Assembly (NCBI GenBank): GCA_964405825.1
Contig: CAYOPI010000006.1
Location: 1-64,000, forward strand
Length of the DNA stretch: 64,000 nt
Direction of reading: 5' to 3'
Source of the DNA: JBHJGM01 sp964405825
GTDB taxonomy: Bacteria > Verrucomicrobiota > Verrucomicrobiia > Opitutales > JBHJGM01
In this document: positions 1 to 7,853 of the stretch, one piece after another
Layout of the letters: every line of letters begins with the position of its first letter
Position numbering within the stretch: position 1 is the first letter of the stretch
Notes under the pieces: model-generated
What the model was told of the DNA's origin: nothing
Seen by the model: only the letters and a program-made list of their open reading frames with translations
Database searches by the model: none
Position numbers and translations under genes: made by a program

Positions 1-43
1 ACTACTCCCAACGCGATCATGCCACCGGCCCGAGGGGGAAATT

Positions 44-118
<75 letters not shown>

Positions 119-419
119 AGTGGTGAAAACCCAACAGACTGCCATATCGGCTACAGGGGTCAAGCCATCAAGGCGCGAACCCGGGCTGACGCCGCACCAA
201 GCGATTAATCCCGCCTAGACGGAACTCGACCGCTCACTTGCCCGAGGACCGGTCCCACCTTGCACAGGGGCGGATGGACACTTCGGCTCGACTCCTGAGG
301 GGCGGGGGCCATGGGTCGAAGGCAAGGGCATCAGGCAGCTGTTGAGGTGTAAACGGGAGAGGCGGGGCCGCATGACTTTTCGAATTGTCGTCCACCCCGA
401 TGGGCCGCTTGATCGAGGC
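119..419. other. Intergenic stretch, no gene recognised
   Basis: About 300 bases separate the minus-strand tRNA from the plus-strand propeller gene. The tRNA promoter must lie at the left end, where TTGACC occurs on the minus strand near 158-163, but no convincing -10 is at the right spacing. Open frames through here are opposite-frame extensions of the downstream gene. An in-frame ATG at 372 could extend the propeller protein by 16 residues, but the signal peptide fits the start at 420 better. Confidence 0.5.
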
Positions 420-2318
420 ATGACGTTCCGGGTCACCCTACCCCTGGCGGTGCCGTGCAGCCCTTCGCGGTGCGGGATCGCCGTCTCTGTGTTGCTTGCG
501 CTGAGTTGCCTGCTGCCATCTTCGGCGCGGGCGGCGGCCTTCAACGTGCTCGGACCCGAGCGTAACGGCGTGGCGCCGGCGGGCGTAGGCCTGGTTGATT
601 CGATACCTGAAGGTGGGCTGCCGGTGCTTTGGACCAGCCCAGTGCTCGGCCACGTTGGCTGGGACCACAACCTGGGGCAGGTCGTGGTGGCCGAGGATGG
701 CACCGCCGTGGTCTCAGTCGTTGGGGCGGCCTCGGGCGAGACCGAGCGCCGGCTGATCTGCCTGAACGCCGACGGCAGCATCCGCTGGACGGTCACGCGC
801 CCGGAAAAGGTCAACAACATCAAGACGCATCCCAACCCGGTTCCCTGCATTGAGGGCGGGCGCGTCTATGCGCTGTTCAACCGCGAGGTCGTCTGCGTGG
901 AGCTGGCCAGCGGAGCGGAGCAGTGGTCGGCGTCGGGGACGCTCGTGTACCTGAAGTCGTCGCCGCTGGTGGTCGACGGCGTGGTGGTGGCGCGGATCAA
1001 CGACGGCTTTGGGGCCTGGGACGCCGAGGACGGCGAACCCCTCTGGCAGTACATCACCGACTTTGACGGCTCGGGCGGGGGCTGGCCGATCCCCTGGCAC
1101 ACGGCCAAGGGCACCTATGTCATCGGCAAGAGCGACGAGGACCATGAAATCGTCTGCCTGGAGCCGCGCACGGGACGGGTGGTCTGGCAGGTGGAGTTGC
1201 CCTCGCAGGACGCGCGCCGGCAATACGAGGTCGGTCCCGTGCTCAACGAAAACTGGCTGTGGGTCTCGCGGGTGAATTCCGCCGGGACCGACGTGGTCTT
1301 TCGGATGGACCCGGGCGACCCGGAGACACCGCCCCAGCGCGTGCTGGTGGGGAGCTTCCAGCTGAAGGCGGCCGGCGTCATCCATCAGGGGGATTTCTAT
1401 TACGGCTTCGGGCGGCGGGCAAACTTTCGCACCCTGAGCATGGACCTGCGCAACGGTCAGGCGCATTGGCGTTATGAGACCGGCAACAACAATGCCACCA
1501 ACGATCTTGAGCCCACTTACAAGGGTTACGGCGACGCCATCCTGGCTGACGGCAAGGTCTGGGGCGTGATGAACAAGAAGGTGGCGTTTTTCTTTCCGGA
1601 GACCGAGGACCTGAATTTTGGCGGCAAGAGCCAGGCGCTCAACAGTTCGGACGTGAGTTCGCTGGCGGTGAGCCCGGACGGGCGGATGTACGTCCTCTGC
1701 GGCAACCACGTCGACAGCACCGCGACGGTCGTTTGCCTGGATGTGCGCGCACCGGTGGGGAGCATCCCGCGCATCACCCAGCGGACCTTACCCACCGCAC
1801 GTGCCGGGCAGCCCTACGACGCCCGTCTGTGGGTGAGCGGGGGCAACGGCCTGCGCCAGTGGCGCATCCTCTCGGGGAGTCTGCCCGAAGGGCTGACCCT
1901 CGACGGGGCGACGCACCGGATTCACGGAGTGGCGCAGGCAACCGGTTCGTTTTCACTGGCTCTTGAGGTCACTGATGCCGACGGCGACACCGACGTGGTG
2001 GAGCTGACACTGATCGTGAACGAGGCCGGATCGATTGCTGCGGCGCTGCGCCTCGATCCTGTGCTGGAGACGTCGGCGCTGGCCTTCGACACGCGGGCAG
2101 ACCGCTTCTACAACATTCAGTACCGGCACTCGATGAACGCGGGGGACTGGACCGATGCGCCGCATGCGATCGCGGGCACGGGCGAGGTGATCGAACGCCT
2201 CATCTGCGATGCACACGCGGTCCTCTTCGTGCGGGTGGTCGAGACCCTCGACCCACACTCCGACCTGGAGCTCGAAGCAAGCGCTCTCGATTCAGCGCTG
2301 GTGCTGCTGGAGCGCTAG
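420..2318 (+). CDS. Exported PQQ-type beta-propeller protein with Ig-like domain
   Basis: A 632-residue secreted protein. The ATG at 420 is preceded by GAGG and begins a typical signal peptide (hydrophobic VSVLLALSCLL ending in ARAAA). The N-terminal two thirds hold repeated blades with the PQQ-like pattern (GRVVWQVELP, GAEQWSASG, ENWLWVSRV). A putative Ig domain of the He_PIG type follows (LPEGLTLDG, then DADGD). The last roughly 85 residues resemble the C-terminal module frequent on exported verrucomicrobial proteins (RFYNIQYRHS, VLFVRVVE). No PQQ dehydrogenase catalytic residues are evident, so a binding or structural role is more likely than an enzyme. The gene ends at CTAG, shared with arsC on the other strand. 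Substrate unknown. Confidence 0.8.
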   Translation: MTFRVTLPLAVPCSPSRCGIAVSVLLALSCLLPSSARAAAFNVLGPERNGVAPAGVGLVDSIPEGGLPVLWTSPVLGHVGWDHNLGQVVVAEDGTAVVSVVGAASGETERRLICLNADGSIRWTVTRPEKVNNIKTHPNPVPCIEGGRVYALFNREVVCVELASGAEQWSASGTLVYLKSSPLVVDGVVVARINDGFGAWDAEDGEPLWQYITDFDGSGGGWPIPWHTAKGTYVIGKSDEDHEIVCLEPRTGRVVWQVELPSQDARRQYEVGPVLNENWLWVSRVNSAGTDVVFRMDPGDPETPPQRVLVGSFQLKAAGVIHQGDFYYGFGRRANFRTLSMDLRNGQAHWRYETGNNNATNDLEPTYKGYGDAILADGKVWGVMNKKVAFFFPETEDLNFGGKSQALNSSDVSSLAVSPDGRMYVLCGNHVDSTATVVCLDVRAPVGSIPRITQRTLPTARAGQPYDARLWVSGGNGLRQWRILSGSLPEGLTLDGATHRIHGVAQATGSFSLALEVTDADGDTDVVELTLIVNEAGSIAAALRLDPVLETSALAFDTRADRFYNIQYRHSMNAGDWTDAPHAIAGTGEVIERLICDAHAVLFVRVVETLDPHSDLELEASALDSALVLLER

Positions 2319-2860
2319 GGCTGGGAGCGGACGCTGGCGCCGTCGTATTGGGCTTGGAGGCCGTCCTCGATGGGGGCTTTCTGGCCGATTTCGCGGGTGG
2401 CCTGCGCGATCTCCAGGCGCAGACGGTCGAGCTTGTTCAGGGGGAGGTTCAGGAGCAGATCGATGCGCCGCGCGATCTGGTGGGCGACGGCGAGAAAGAC
2501 GCGCCGCTTTTCCTCGTCGGAGCCTTCGATGGCCGCGGGGTCCGGCGAACTCCAATGGGCGATGATCGGCTGGCCCGGCCAGACCGGACAGGACTCCCGC
2601 GCATTGTCGCAGACGGTGATGACGAAGTCGAACTGGACGCCTTCGAATTCCCGCCAGGACTTGCTGCGGGCGTCGCGGGCGTTGGTGTCGAACTTCCGCT
2701 CTAGGGTCTCCAGCGCCAGCGGGTGCGGGCAGGGCCGGGGGTCGGAACCGGCACTGTAGGCGGCGAAACGGATGGGGTCCTTCTTGCGGAGGATGTACTC
2801 GCCGAAAATGCTCCGGGCGCTGTTGCCCGTGCAGAGGAAGAGCAGCTTGAGTTTGTCCAT
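2315..2860 (-). CDS. arsC: Arsenate reductase, low-molecular-weight phosphatase type
   Basis: A 181-residue protein of the LMW protein tyrosine phosphatase fold. The active-site loop CTGNSARS lies at residues 10-17. The thioredoxin-coupled ArsC family uses three cysteines; here the later pair fits the segment VCDNARESCP (about residues 83-92). The enzyme would reduce arsenate to arsenite using thioredoxin. A tail of about 40 residues after the usual domain end is unexplained. The gene lies 6 nt after the ArsR gene on the same strand, so the two form an operon. No arsenite efflux gene is in the window. A phosphatase role is less likely given the later cysteines and the ArsR neighbour. Confidence 0.85.
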   Translation of the reverse strand: MDKLKLLFLCTGNSARSIFGEYILRKKDPIRFAAYSAGSDPRPCPHPLALETLERKFDTNARDARSKSWREFEGVQFDFVITVCDNARESCPVWPGQPIIAHWSSPDPAAIEGSDEEKRRVFLAVAHQIARRIDLLLNLPLNKLDRLRLEIAQATREIGQKAPIEDGLQAQYDGASVRSQP

Positions 2861-2866
2861 GGCTGA

Positions 2867-3247
2867 TCAGAGGTTGGGGGAGTGTTGGAGGATGCTGGCA
2901 GGGCCGGATTGCCTGCCCTGGCGCAGGCGTTTCAGCAACTGACGCCGTTGCTTCAAATCGCGGCGAAAGCACACCGCATCGCCGGCCTGGTCCTGCAGAC
3001 ACTTCAGGTTTTCGATGAGCAGGGGGTTGGGCGGCTCGGGCAGGCGGTAGATCATCCACTGCGCCTCGCGCTCGGCCTCGACCATGCCCAGCGCCTTCAT
3101 GTAGCTGAGCTGCTTGGAGACCTTGACCTGGCCGGCTTCGAGGATTTCCACGAGGTGGCCGACGCAGAGGGGCCCGTCCTGCAGCAGGTTGAGGATGCGC
3201 AGGCGCTGCACGTCGCAGAGGCACTTGTAGACCTGTACCACACTCAT
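2867..3247 (-). CDS. arsR: ArsR-family winged-helix repressor
   Basis: A 126-residue winged-helix regulator starting at the ATG at 3247; the longer frame starts only at a TTG at 3283 and adds 12 residues. ArsR features are YKCLCDVQRLRILNLL (helix 1-2) and VKVSKQLSYMKALGMVE (recognition helix and wing). The metal-sensing helix reads GPLCVGHLVEIL: the classic ELCVCDL has two cysteines here, and the second position is glycine. Other cysteines (KCLCD, KCLQ, VCFRR) could complete a site. It probably represses its own promoter and arsC and is released by arsenite or a related metalloid. The C-terminal 35 residues are basic and glutamine rich. Confidence 0.85.
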   Translation of the reverse strand: MSVVQVYKCLCDVQRLRILNLLQDGPLCVGHLVEILEAGQVKVSKQLSYMKALGMVEAEREAQWMIYRLPEPPNPLLIENLKCLQDQAGDAVCFRRDLKQRRQLLKRLRQGRQSGPASILQHSPNL

Positions 3248-3253
3248 TGATCT

Positions 3254-3277
3254 GGATATACTCTCAGTGGCATATCC
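3254..3277. promoter_or_regulatory. Inverted repeat, candidate ArsR operator
   Basis: GGATAT at 3254-3259 and ATATCC at 3272-3277 form a perfect 6-bp inverted repeat with a 12-bp spacer, starting 7 bp upstream of the arsR ATG. Position and symmetry suit an autoregulatory ArsR site, but the sequence does not match a textbook operator. Confidence 0.4.
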
Positions 3278-3462
3278 CGGCAAGCGAATTTGATACGGGT
3301 TGCTCAGAAGGGGATCGATCGCCCTGAATGAGCAGTGCTGTTTGGTGGAATAAGTACTCTTAGGCCGCTACACGGAGCAGGGGTCGACATCACAGTGGCG
3401 GGCAGCGTACATCCGGATGCTTGAGCCTACAGAAGGCGGCGATGGGGGCGACTTAACCCAGC

Positions 3463-4494
3463 ATGAAGCGGCCCAGGAAGCACAAGTTCACGTACAAGAC
3501 GGTCAAGGAAGACGGCAGCACCGACATGCTCTCGAAGCACGGGTGGTTCCGCGAAGGCGAAGGCTTGCACGTTGGCAAGCACACCATCCCGTTTGACGCG
3601 CTGCTGCACCTGCGTCGGCACGGAGTCCGGATGGCGGTGCGGTACGTCGGTGCTGAAGGCCTCGAGCGTGACCGATTCATTGAAGTGGGCGTACAAGGAC
3701 GACCGAAAGCCGCCACGAAGCTCCAGCAGAAGGTCAATGAAGCCGTGTCACGGAACCGGATCGAGGCGCGCCAGGAGCAACTGCGCGAAGAAGGCCGGAG
3801 CGACGCCTTTCAGAGCAAAACCTGCGGGCACTGCGGCTGTGCGATCGACCTGACCGATCGCGTGTCCACTCCCGAGGTGCAGTGCCCCTATTGCGAAACG
3901 CTGCAGCTGGTCGACGGTCCGCCCGAGAAGCAGGCGCCGGAATTGCAGCGGTGCCCGGAGAGTCAGCTCATGGGCCGCGTGCAGTCGTACAGCTTCATCG
4001 CGTTCTTTATCCTGCCGCCGTTCTGGCAGATTTCGCACAAGATTCGGTACGGCATCGCGCCGGCCTTGCGGAAAATCGCGTGGCGCAATCTGCTGATCAA
4101 CACGCCGTTTCTGATCCTTGCGCCCTTTGCCATCTGCCAGGTCATCCGCACGCAATTCATGGGCAGGGTGAAGGTGCCGCGTTATCGGGGTTTGACGCAG
4201 GCTAACGCGAAGGCAGTGTCCAAGCAACCTGCCGAAGCGCTGCGCCTGTACCAGGCGATCGTTGATCGGGGCGAACCCGTGGCCGCCGTACGCTTCAATC
4301 AGGCGCTTCTGCTGCTTCAGCAAGAGCGATTGGAGGAAGCCCGCGAAGCAGCGCTGGCCGCGTTGACCGACTGTGCGAACTTCGAGTTGGCGCAGGCCCT
4401 GTACGAGAGCATCGACAACGCGCTTGGGGTCAACGACGCGGTTGAACCCGAGGTGCAAAGCACTCCGCCGCCCTTGGCGGCCACAAGCGTCTAG
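3463..4494 (+). CDS. Zinc-ribbon membrane protein with C-terminal TPR
   Basis: A 343-residue protein I cannot assign to a named family. Residues 1-115 are soluble and basic, with a beta-rich segment around 30-75. A zinc ribbon follows: CGHCGC at 121-126 and CPYC at 141-144, so four cysteines are placed to bind zinc. Two hydrophobic segments lie near 175-190 and 211-228. The C-terminal part (about 250-330) reads as TPR-like helices (SKQPAEALRLYQAIVDRGEP, FNQALLLLQQERLEEA). The arrangement suggests a membrane-anchored scaffold. No Shine-Dalgarno sequence is evident. It stands alone, with an SDR gene 66 bp downstream. Confidence 0.7.
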   Translation: MKRPRKHKFTYKTVKEDGSTDMLSKHGWFREGEGLHVGKHTIPFDALLHLRRHGVRMAVRYVGAEGLERDRFIEVGVQGRPKAATKLQQKVNEAVSRNRIEARQEQLREEGRSDAFQSKTCGHCGCAIDLTDRVSTPEVQCPYCETLQLVDGPPEKQAPELQRCPESQLMGRVQSYSFIAFFILPPFWQISHKIRYGIAPALRKIAWRNLLINTPFLILAPFAICQVIRTQFMGRVKVPRYRGLTQANAKAVSKQPAEALRLYQAIVDRGEPVAAVRFNQALLLLQQERLEEAREAALAALTDCANFELAQALYESIDNALGVNDAVEPEVQSTPPPLAATSV

Positions 4495-4560
4495 GCGGCA
4501 CGGCAAAATGGACTGCGCCTGGCCTCGACGCGGTGGCGCAGGGCGTGCTTGCTTGCGGGC

Positions 4561-5319
4561 ATGAGCAAGATGTTGGCAGGCAAGGTGGCGTATGTGAGCG
4601 GGGCGACCTCGGGAATCGGTCAGGCAACTGCGGTGGCGCTGGCCGAAGCCGGAGCGAAGGTCGTGGTCAGCGGACGACGTGAACCCGAGGGCCAGGAAAC
4701 CGTCGGGCTGGTAGAGTCCGTTGGGGGCGAGGGCTTTTTCGTGCAGACCAATGTTGCCGCCGAGGCACAGAGTCAGACGGCGATCGCGCAGACCCTGGAG
4801 CGCTTCGGGCGGCTGGACATCGCCGTGAACAACGCGGGCACGGAATCACCGGAGCTGCTGGCCGAAGTAAGCCGGGCTGACTTCGACCATGTCTTTGGCG
4901 TCAACGTGTGGGGCGTGCTGGCGGCGATGCAGGCGCAGATTCCCGCGATGCAGCAGACCGGCGGTGGCGCGATCGTGAATGTTTCGAGCGTTCTGGGCCT
5001 GAAGGCGGTCGGCAACTCGACCCTGTACATCGCCAGCAAGCACGCCGTGGAGGGGCTGACCAAGGCGGCCGCCCTGGAGTACGCGCGGCAGGGCATCCGG
5101 ATCAACGGGATCGCGCCGGGGCTGATCGAGACGCCGATGGTCGATCGCTTTGCGGGGCCGGATCCGGAGCTTCGTCAGCGGATGATCGACGGGCATCCAA
5201 TCGGGCGGGCGGGTCAGCCCGAGGAAGTGGCCGCGGCGATCGTCTGGCTGGCCAGCGATGCGGCGAGTTTCGTAACCGGGGCGACCTTCGCGATCGACGG
5301 CGGCCTCATGGCGCAGTGA
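4561..5319 (+). CDS. Short-chain dehydrogenase/reductase (classical SDR)
   Basis: A 252-residue NAD(P)-dependent oxidoreductase. All classical SDR landmarks are visible: the nucleotide-binding SGATSGIGQA near the N-terminus, NNAG in strand 4, the catalytic Ser in NVSSVLG, the YIASK pair (Tyr and Lys), and the ending FVTGATFAIDGG typical of FabG/glucose-dehydrogenase-like SDRs. The length is normal. The start is taken at the ATG at 4561; a TTG four codons earlier and an ATG three codons later are alternatives. Substrate cannot be read from sequence, and the neighbours give no pathway context. Confidence 0.88.
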   Translation: MSKMLAGKVAYVSGATSGIGQATAVALAEAGAKVVVSGRREPEGQETVGLVESVGGEGFFVQTNVAAEAQSQTAIAQTLERFGRLDIAVNNAGTESPELLAEVSRADFDHVFGVNVWGVLAAMQAQIPAMQQTGGGAIVNVSSVLGLKAVGNSTLYIASKHAVEGLTKAAALEYARQGIRINGIAPGLIETPMVDRFAGPDPELRQRMIDGHPIGRAGQPEEVAAAIVWLASDAASFVTGATFAIDGGLMAQ

Positions 5320-5373
5320 GGACGGGTGCGGGGGTCTCGTTTTTCGGGCCTTGCCTTGATCGGGAAGGGGTCG

Positions 5374-6387
5374 ATGCTCCCTTACATGAGAAACCCCTCG
5401 CGTTTACGGGGCAGGCACGCGGCCTTGGTGGCGGTGTTTGCCGGGATGTGGCTGGCGCCGATACTGTCCCATGCAACGATCTTCAACTTCCTGTTGGAGA
5501 ACGACGTGGTGAATGGCTCGGACCGCCACTACACCAACGGCGTGCGCTTTGGCTTTCTGCTGGAGCCGCAGGAAGTCCCCGACTGGATCGCCGAGCCGGC
5601 AAACCTTCTGCCGTTCATCAACGCGGACTCGGATCTGTTCCTCGATCTGGCGTTGGGTCACACTCTCTTCACGCCGCAGGATCTGTTGCGCGCCGTCCCC
5701 GATCCGACCGACCGTCCGTACGCTGCCTGGGGTTTCATTGAGACCGGGCTGGTAGCCGAAAACGGCAAACAGCTGGACAGCTACCGCTTCAGCTTTGGCT
5801 GGGTGGGCCGGGCGATGCAGGGCGAGGATATCCAGCGCATCGTCCATAACAACCTCGTGGGCGGCGACGACCCACAGGGCTGGGACTTTGAGCTGCAAAA
5901 TGAGCCGACGTTTCAGTTCAGCTACCTCAAACAGTGGCGGGCGATCTGGGCCGGGCAGTTCAGCGGGTTGGAAATCGATCTGACTCCCCACGTGGGTGGA
6001 GCCGCCGGGACGGTGGTGGTCGAGGCGGAGATCGGCTTCACCGCGCGGCTGGGGCAGCAACTGCTGCTGGACCACGGGGCTCCGCGGATTCTGCCGAGCT
6101 TTGGCGGGACGGGTTACTTTGCGCCGCGCCAGGGCTTTGGCTGGTTCATCCACGGCGGGCTCAGCGGACGGGCCGTGGCACACAACATCTTTCTGGACGG
6201 TGGCACCTTCAAGAGCGGCAACCGCAGCGTGGACCGCGAAACGCTCGTGGGCGACGGGACTTTTGGCGTGGCGCTGTTCTTCCGGGGCTACGCGCTCAAT
6301 TACACGCACGTGATCCGCTCACGCGAGTTCGAGTCGCAGCGATCGGTGGACCAGTTCGGCTCCTTCAGTTTCTCGGTGGGCTTTTGA
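5374..6387 (+). CDS. LpxR-family outer-membrane protein (lipid A 3'-O-deacylase-like)
   Basis: A 337-residue outer-membrane beta-barrel protein of the DUF2219/LpxR family. The ATG at 5374 has a good ribosome site (GGAAGGGG) and starts a signal peptide ending near LSHA. Family landmarks: LENDVVNGSDRHYTNGVRFG after the signal, LFTPQDLL, DRPYAAW, and IQRIVHNNLVGGDDPQGWD. LpxR catalysis in Salmonella depends on an Asn-Asp pair and a Gln/His pair four residues apart; END and QRIVH here fit both. The protein ends in Phe, as outer-membrane barrels do. The likely role is removal of the 3'-acyloxyacyl group of lipid A at the cell surface, but only the family, not the reaction, is certain. Confidence 0.82.
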   Translation: MLPYMRNPSRLRGRHAALVAVFAGMWLAPILSHATIFNFLLENDVVNGSDRHYTNGVRFGFLLEPQEVPDWIAEPANLLPFINADSDLFLDLALGHTLFTPQDLLRAVPDPTDRPYAAWGFIETGLVAENGKQLDSYRFSFGWVGRAMQGEDIQRIVHNNLVGGDDPQGWDFELQNEPTFQFSYLKQWRAIWAGQFSGLEIDLTPHVGGAAGTVVVEAEIGFTARLGQQLLLDHGAPRILPSFGGTGYFAPRQGFGWFIHGGLSGRAVAHNIFLDGGTFKSGNRSVDRETLVGDGTFGVALFFRGYALNYTHVIRSREFESQRSVDQFGSFSFSVGF

Positions 6388-6388
6388 A

Positions 6389-6406
6389 CCGGCGGTGAAC
6401 CGCCGG
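6389..6406 (+). terminator. GC hairpin directly after the LpxR-like gene
   Basis: CCGGCGG (6389-6395), loop TGAA, CCGCCGG (6400-6406): a perfect 7-bp stem one base after the stop codon. No U-tract follows, so termination is plausible but not shown. The following 170 bases before the convergent gene hold nothing else I recognise. Confidence 0.4.
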
Positions 6407-6575
6407 GGCGCAAGGTTGCCGGGGGGAAGCGGGGCAGAACTCACCGTATGGACAGAATCTCGAAGAGGCCCAGGGCAAAGGCTGAACGAACGTGAATGCG
6501 CTTCGCTTTCATCCTAGGACCCCTTTAGTCTGCTGGCCGGTCTCCGAATTGGGGCGACGGGACGTCTGACAAAGC

Positions 6576-7508
6576 CTAGTCTTTGGGCTCGAGGGTGATC
6601 TCCCAGCCGGGGCCGTAGCGGATGTCGTGGGCGGCGGCGAAGTCACCCATGTTCAGGGCGAGGGCGACGCGGTTGAGGCTGTTGAGGTAGATGAGGGGTT
6701 CGCCCTCGGGGACGGCGCCGAAGGTGGCCTGATAAGGAATCGTGCCGCGGTAGATGCGCTTGTCGCCGTGCTTGATGGTGACGGTGAAGTCCTGGCCGAA
6801 GCTGGGCTGCAGGCGCAGGAAGGTCTCGCGCTCGATGTTGGTCCAGACGTTGCCGTAACGGAAGTCGAGGATGTCGACGGTGCCAACGAGGGCATCGTCG
6901 TGCAGGGCAGCCTCGGAGTACTCCAGGCGCAGGACCTTCTTGCCGAGGGAGCCGCCGACCTCCTCGAAGGTAATCGTGCCCGAGGCCAGACGCGCGCCGG
7001 TGTAGGCGTAGACGTCGCGGCCGTGAAAGGTGTAGGACTGCGTTGAGTCGGCCCGGCGGTTGACCGCTTCGTCGATTTCGCGCACCTCGACCACCCCGAG
7101 CTGGGCGGCGACGAGGGTGAGCGTGCCGTTGTCGGGGGTGACGAAGTAGTGGCCGCTCTCGGTCTGCAGGACAACGGACTTGCGCTCGGTGCCGACGCCG
7201 GGGTCCACGACGGAGACAAAGACCGTGCCCCTGGGCCAGTAGGGAGCCGTTTGCGAGAGGAAGTAGGCCCCCACCCAGATGTCGAACTGCGGGACCTCGT
7301 GGCTGAGATTGGCCAGGAAGAGATCGCGGTCGACCTCGTGGGCGACGCCCCACATGGCGGCGACGGCGCCGTCACCAAGGCCAAAGTCGGACTGGAAGAC
7401 GACGGTGGGGATGGGCTCGGCGGCACGGACGTGCGGCGCAGCGAAGCCAAGGGACGAGGCAGCGAGAAGGGCCGTCGTGAAGATGAGGCGGGGGGATACG
7501 GTCTGCAT
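6576..7508 (-). CDS. SAM hydrolase family protein (DUF62), predicted exported
   Basis: A 310-residue member of the S-adenosylmethionine hydroxide adenosyltransferase (DUF62/chlorinase-fold) family. Landmarks: FQSDFGLGDGAVAAM at the start of the domain, VDPGVGTERK, YFVTPDNGTL, FHGRDVYA, and NVWTNIERE before the C-terminal barrel domain. Characterised family members hydrolyse SAM to adenosine and methionine. The ATG at 7508 begins what looks like a cleavable signal peptide (RLIFTTALLAASSLGFA, then HVRAAE), which would put the protein in the periplasm, where SAM is not expected. The true substrate may therefore differ. No neighbour on the same strand. Confidence 0.82.
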   Translation of the reverse strand: MQTVSPRLIFTTALLAASSLGFAAPHVRAAEPIPTVVFQSDFGLGDGAVAAMWGVAHEVDRDLFLANLSHEVPQFDIWVGAYFLSQTAPYWPRGTVFVSVVDPGVGTERKSVVLQTESGHYFVTPDNGTLTLVAAQLGVVEVREIDEAVNRRADSTQSYTFHGRDVYAYTGARLASGTITFEEVGGSLGKKVLRLEYSEAALHDDALVGTVDILDFRYGNVWTNIERETFLRLQPSFGQDFTVTIKHGDKRIYRGTIPYQATFGAVPEGEPLIYLNSLNRVALALNMGDFAAAHDIRYGPGWEITLEPKD

Positions 7509-7853
7509 GGCGTGTGTGCTTAACGCGCCTTGACCAAAGGGGAAGCGTAAAAGTGGTCGGAGGCTGGTTGCCGGACGCACGGTGCGGCGTTGAATGGCAG
7601 GCCAGCGCGGGCGAATTGACCGACGCGGGGGCAAGGTTCAGTCAGCTTGCATGGCTTCTTCTGGGTATTCGGCGTATAAGGGAGCCTTACTGCTGAGGAA
7701 TCGTGTGCATCAGTTGCATCGCCCTTTTTTTCTGGTAAAACTCGCCTCAGCTTGTAGGAATGACCGGCTCCCCTCTCGAGGAGGCCTGTCCTGCGATAAC
7801 CCGCCCTGCGAGGCCTTTTCTGACGACCCAAACGCCTGATAGTCTGATTGCGC
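7509..7853. other. Divergent intergenic region before gltB
   Basis: This 345-bp spacer separates the exported SAM-hydrolase homologue (minus) from gltB (plus). Apart from the candidate promoter at 7714-7741 I see no gene. Short frames here have no family resemblance. Confidence 0.5.
7714..7741 (+). promoter_or_regulatory. Candidate sigma-70-type promoter for gltBD
   Basis: TTGCAT at 7714-7719, a 16-bp T-rich spacer, then TAAAAC at 7736-7741. Transcription from here would leave a leader of about 105 nt before the gltB ATG at 7854. Matched by eye only. Confidence 0.3.

Noticed and set aside
215..850. Minus-strand frame across the start of the propeller gene
   Set aside because: No family pattern; Ser/Pro/Arg/Thr-rich composition typical of shadow frames in GC-rich DNA.
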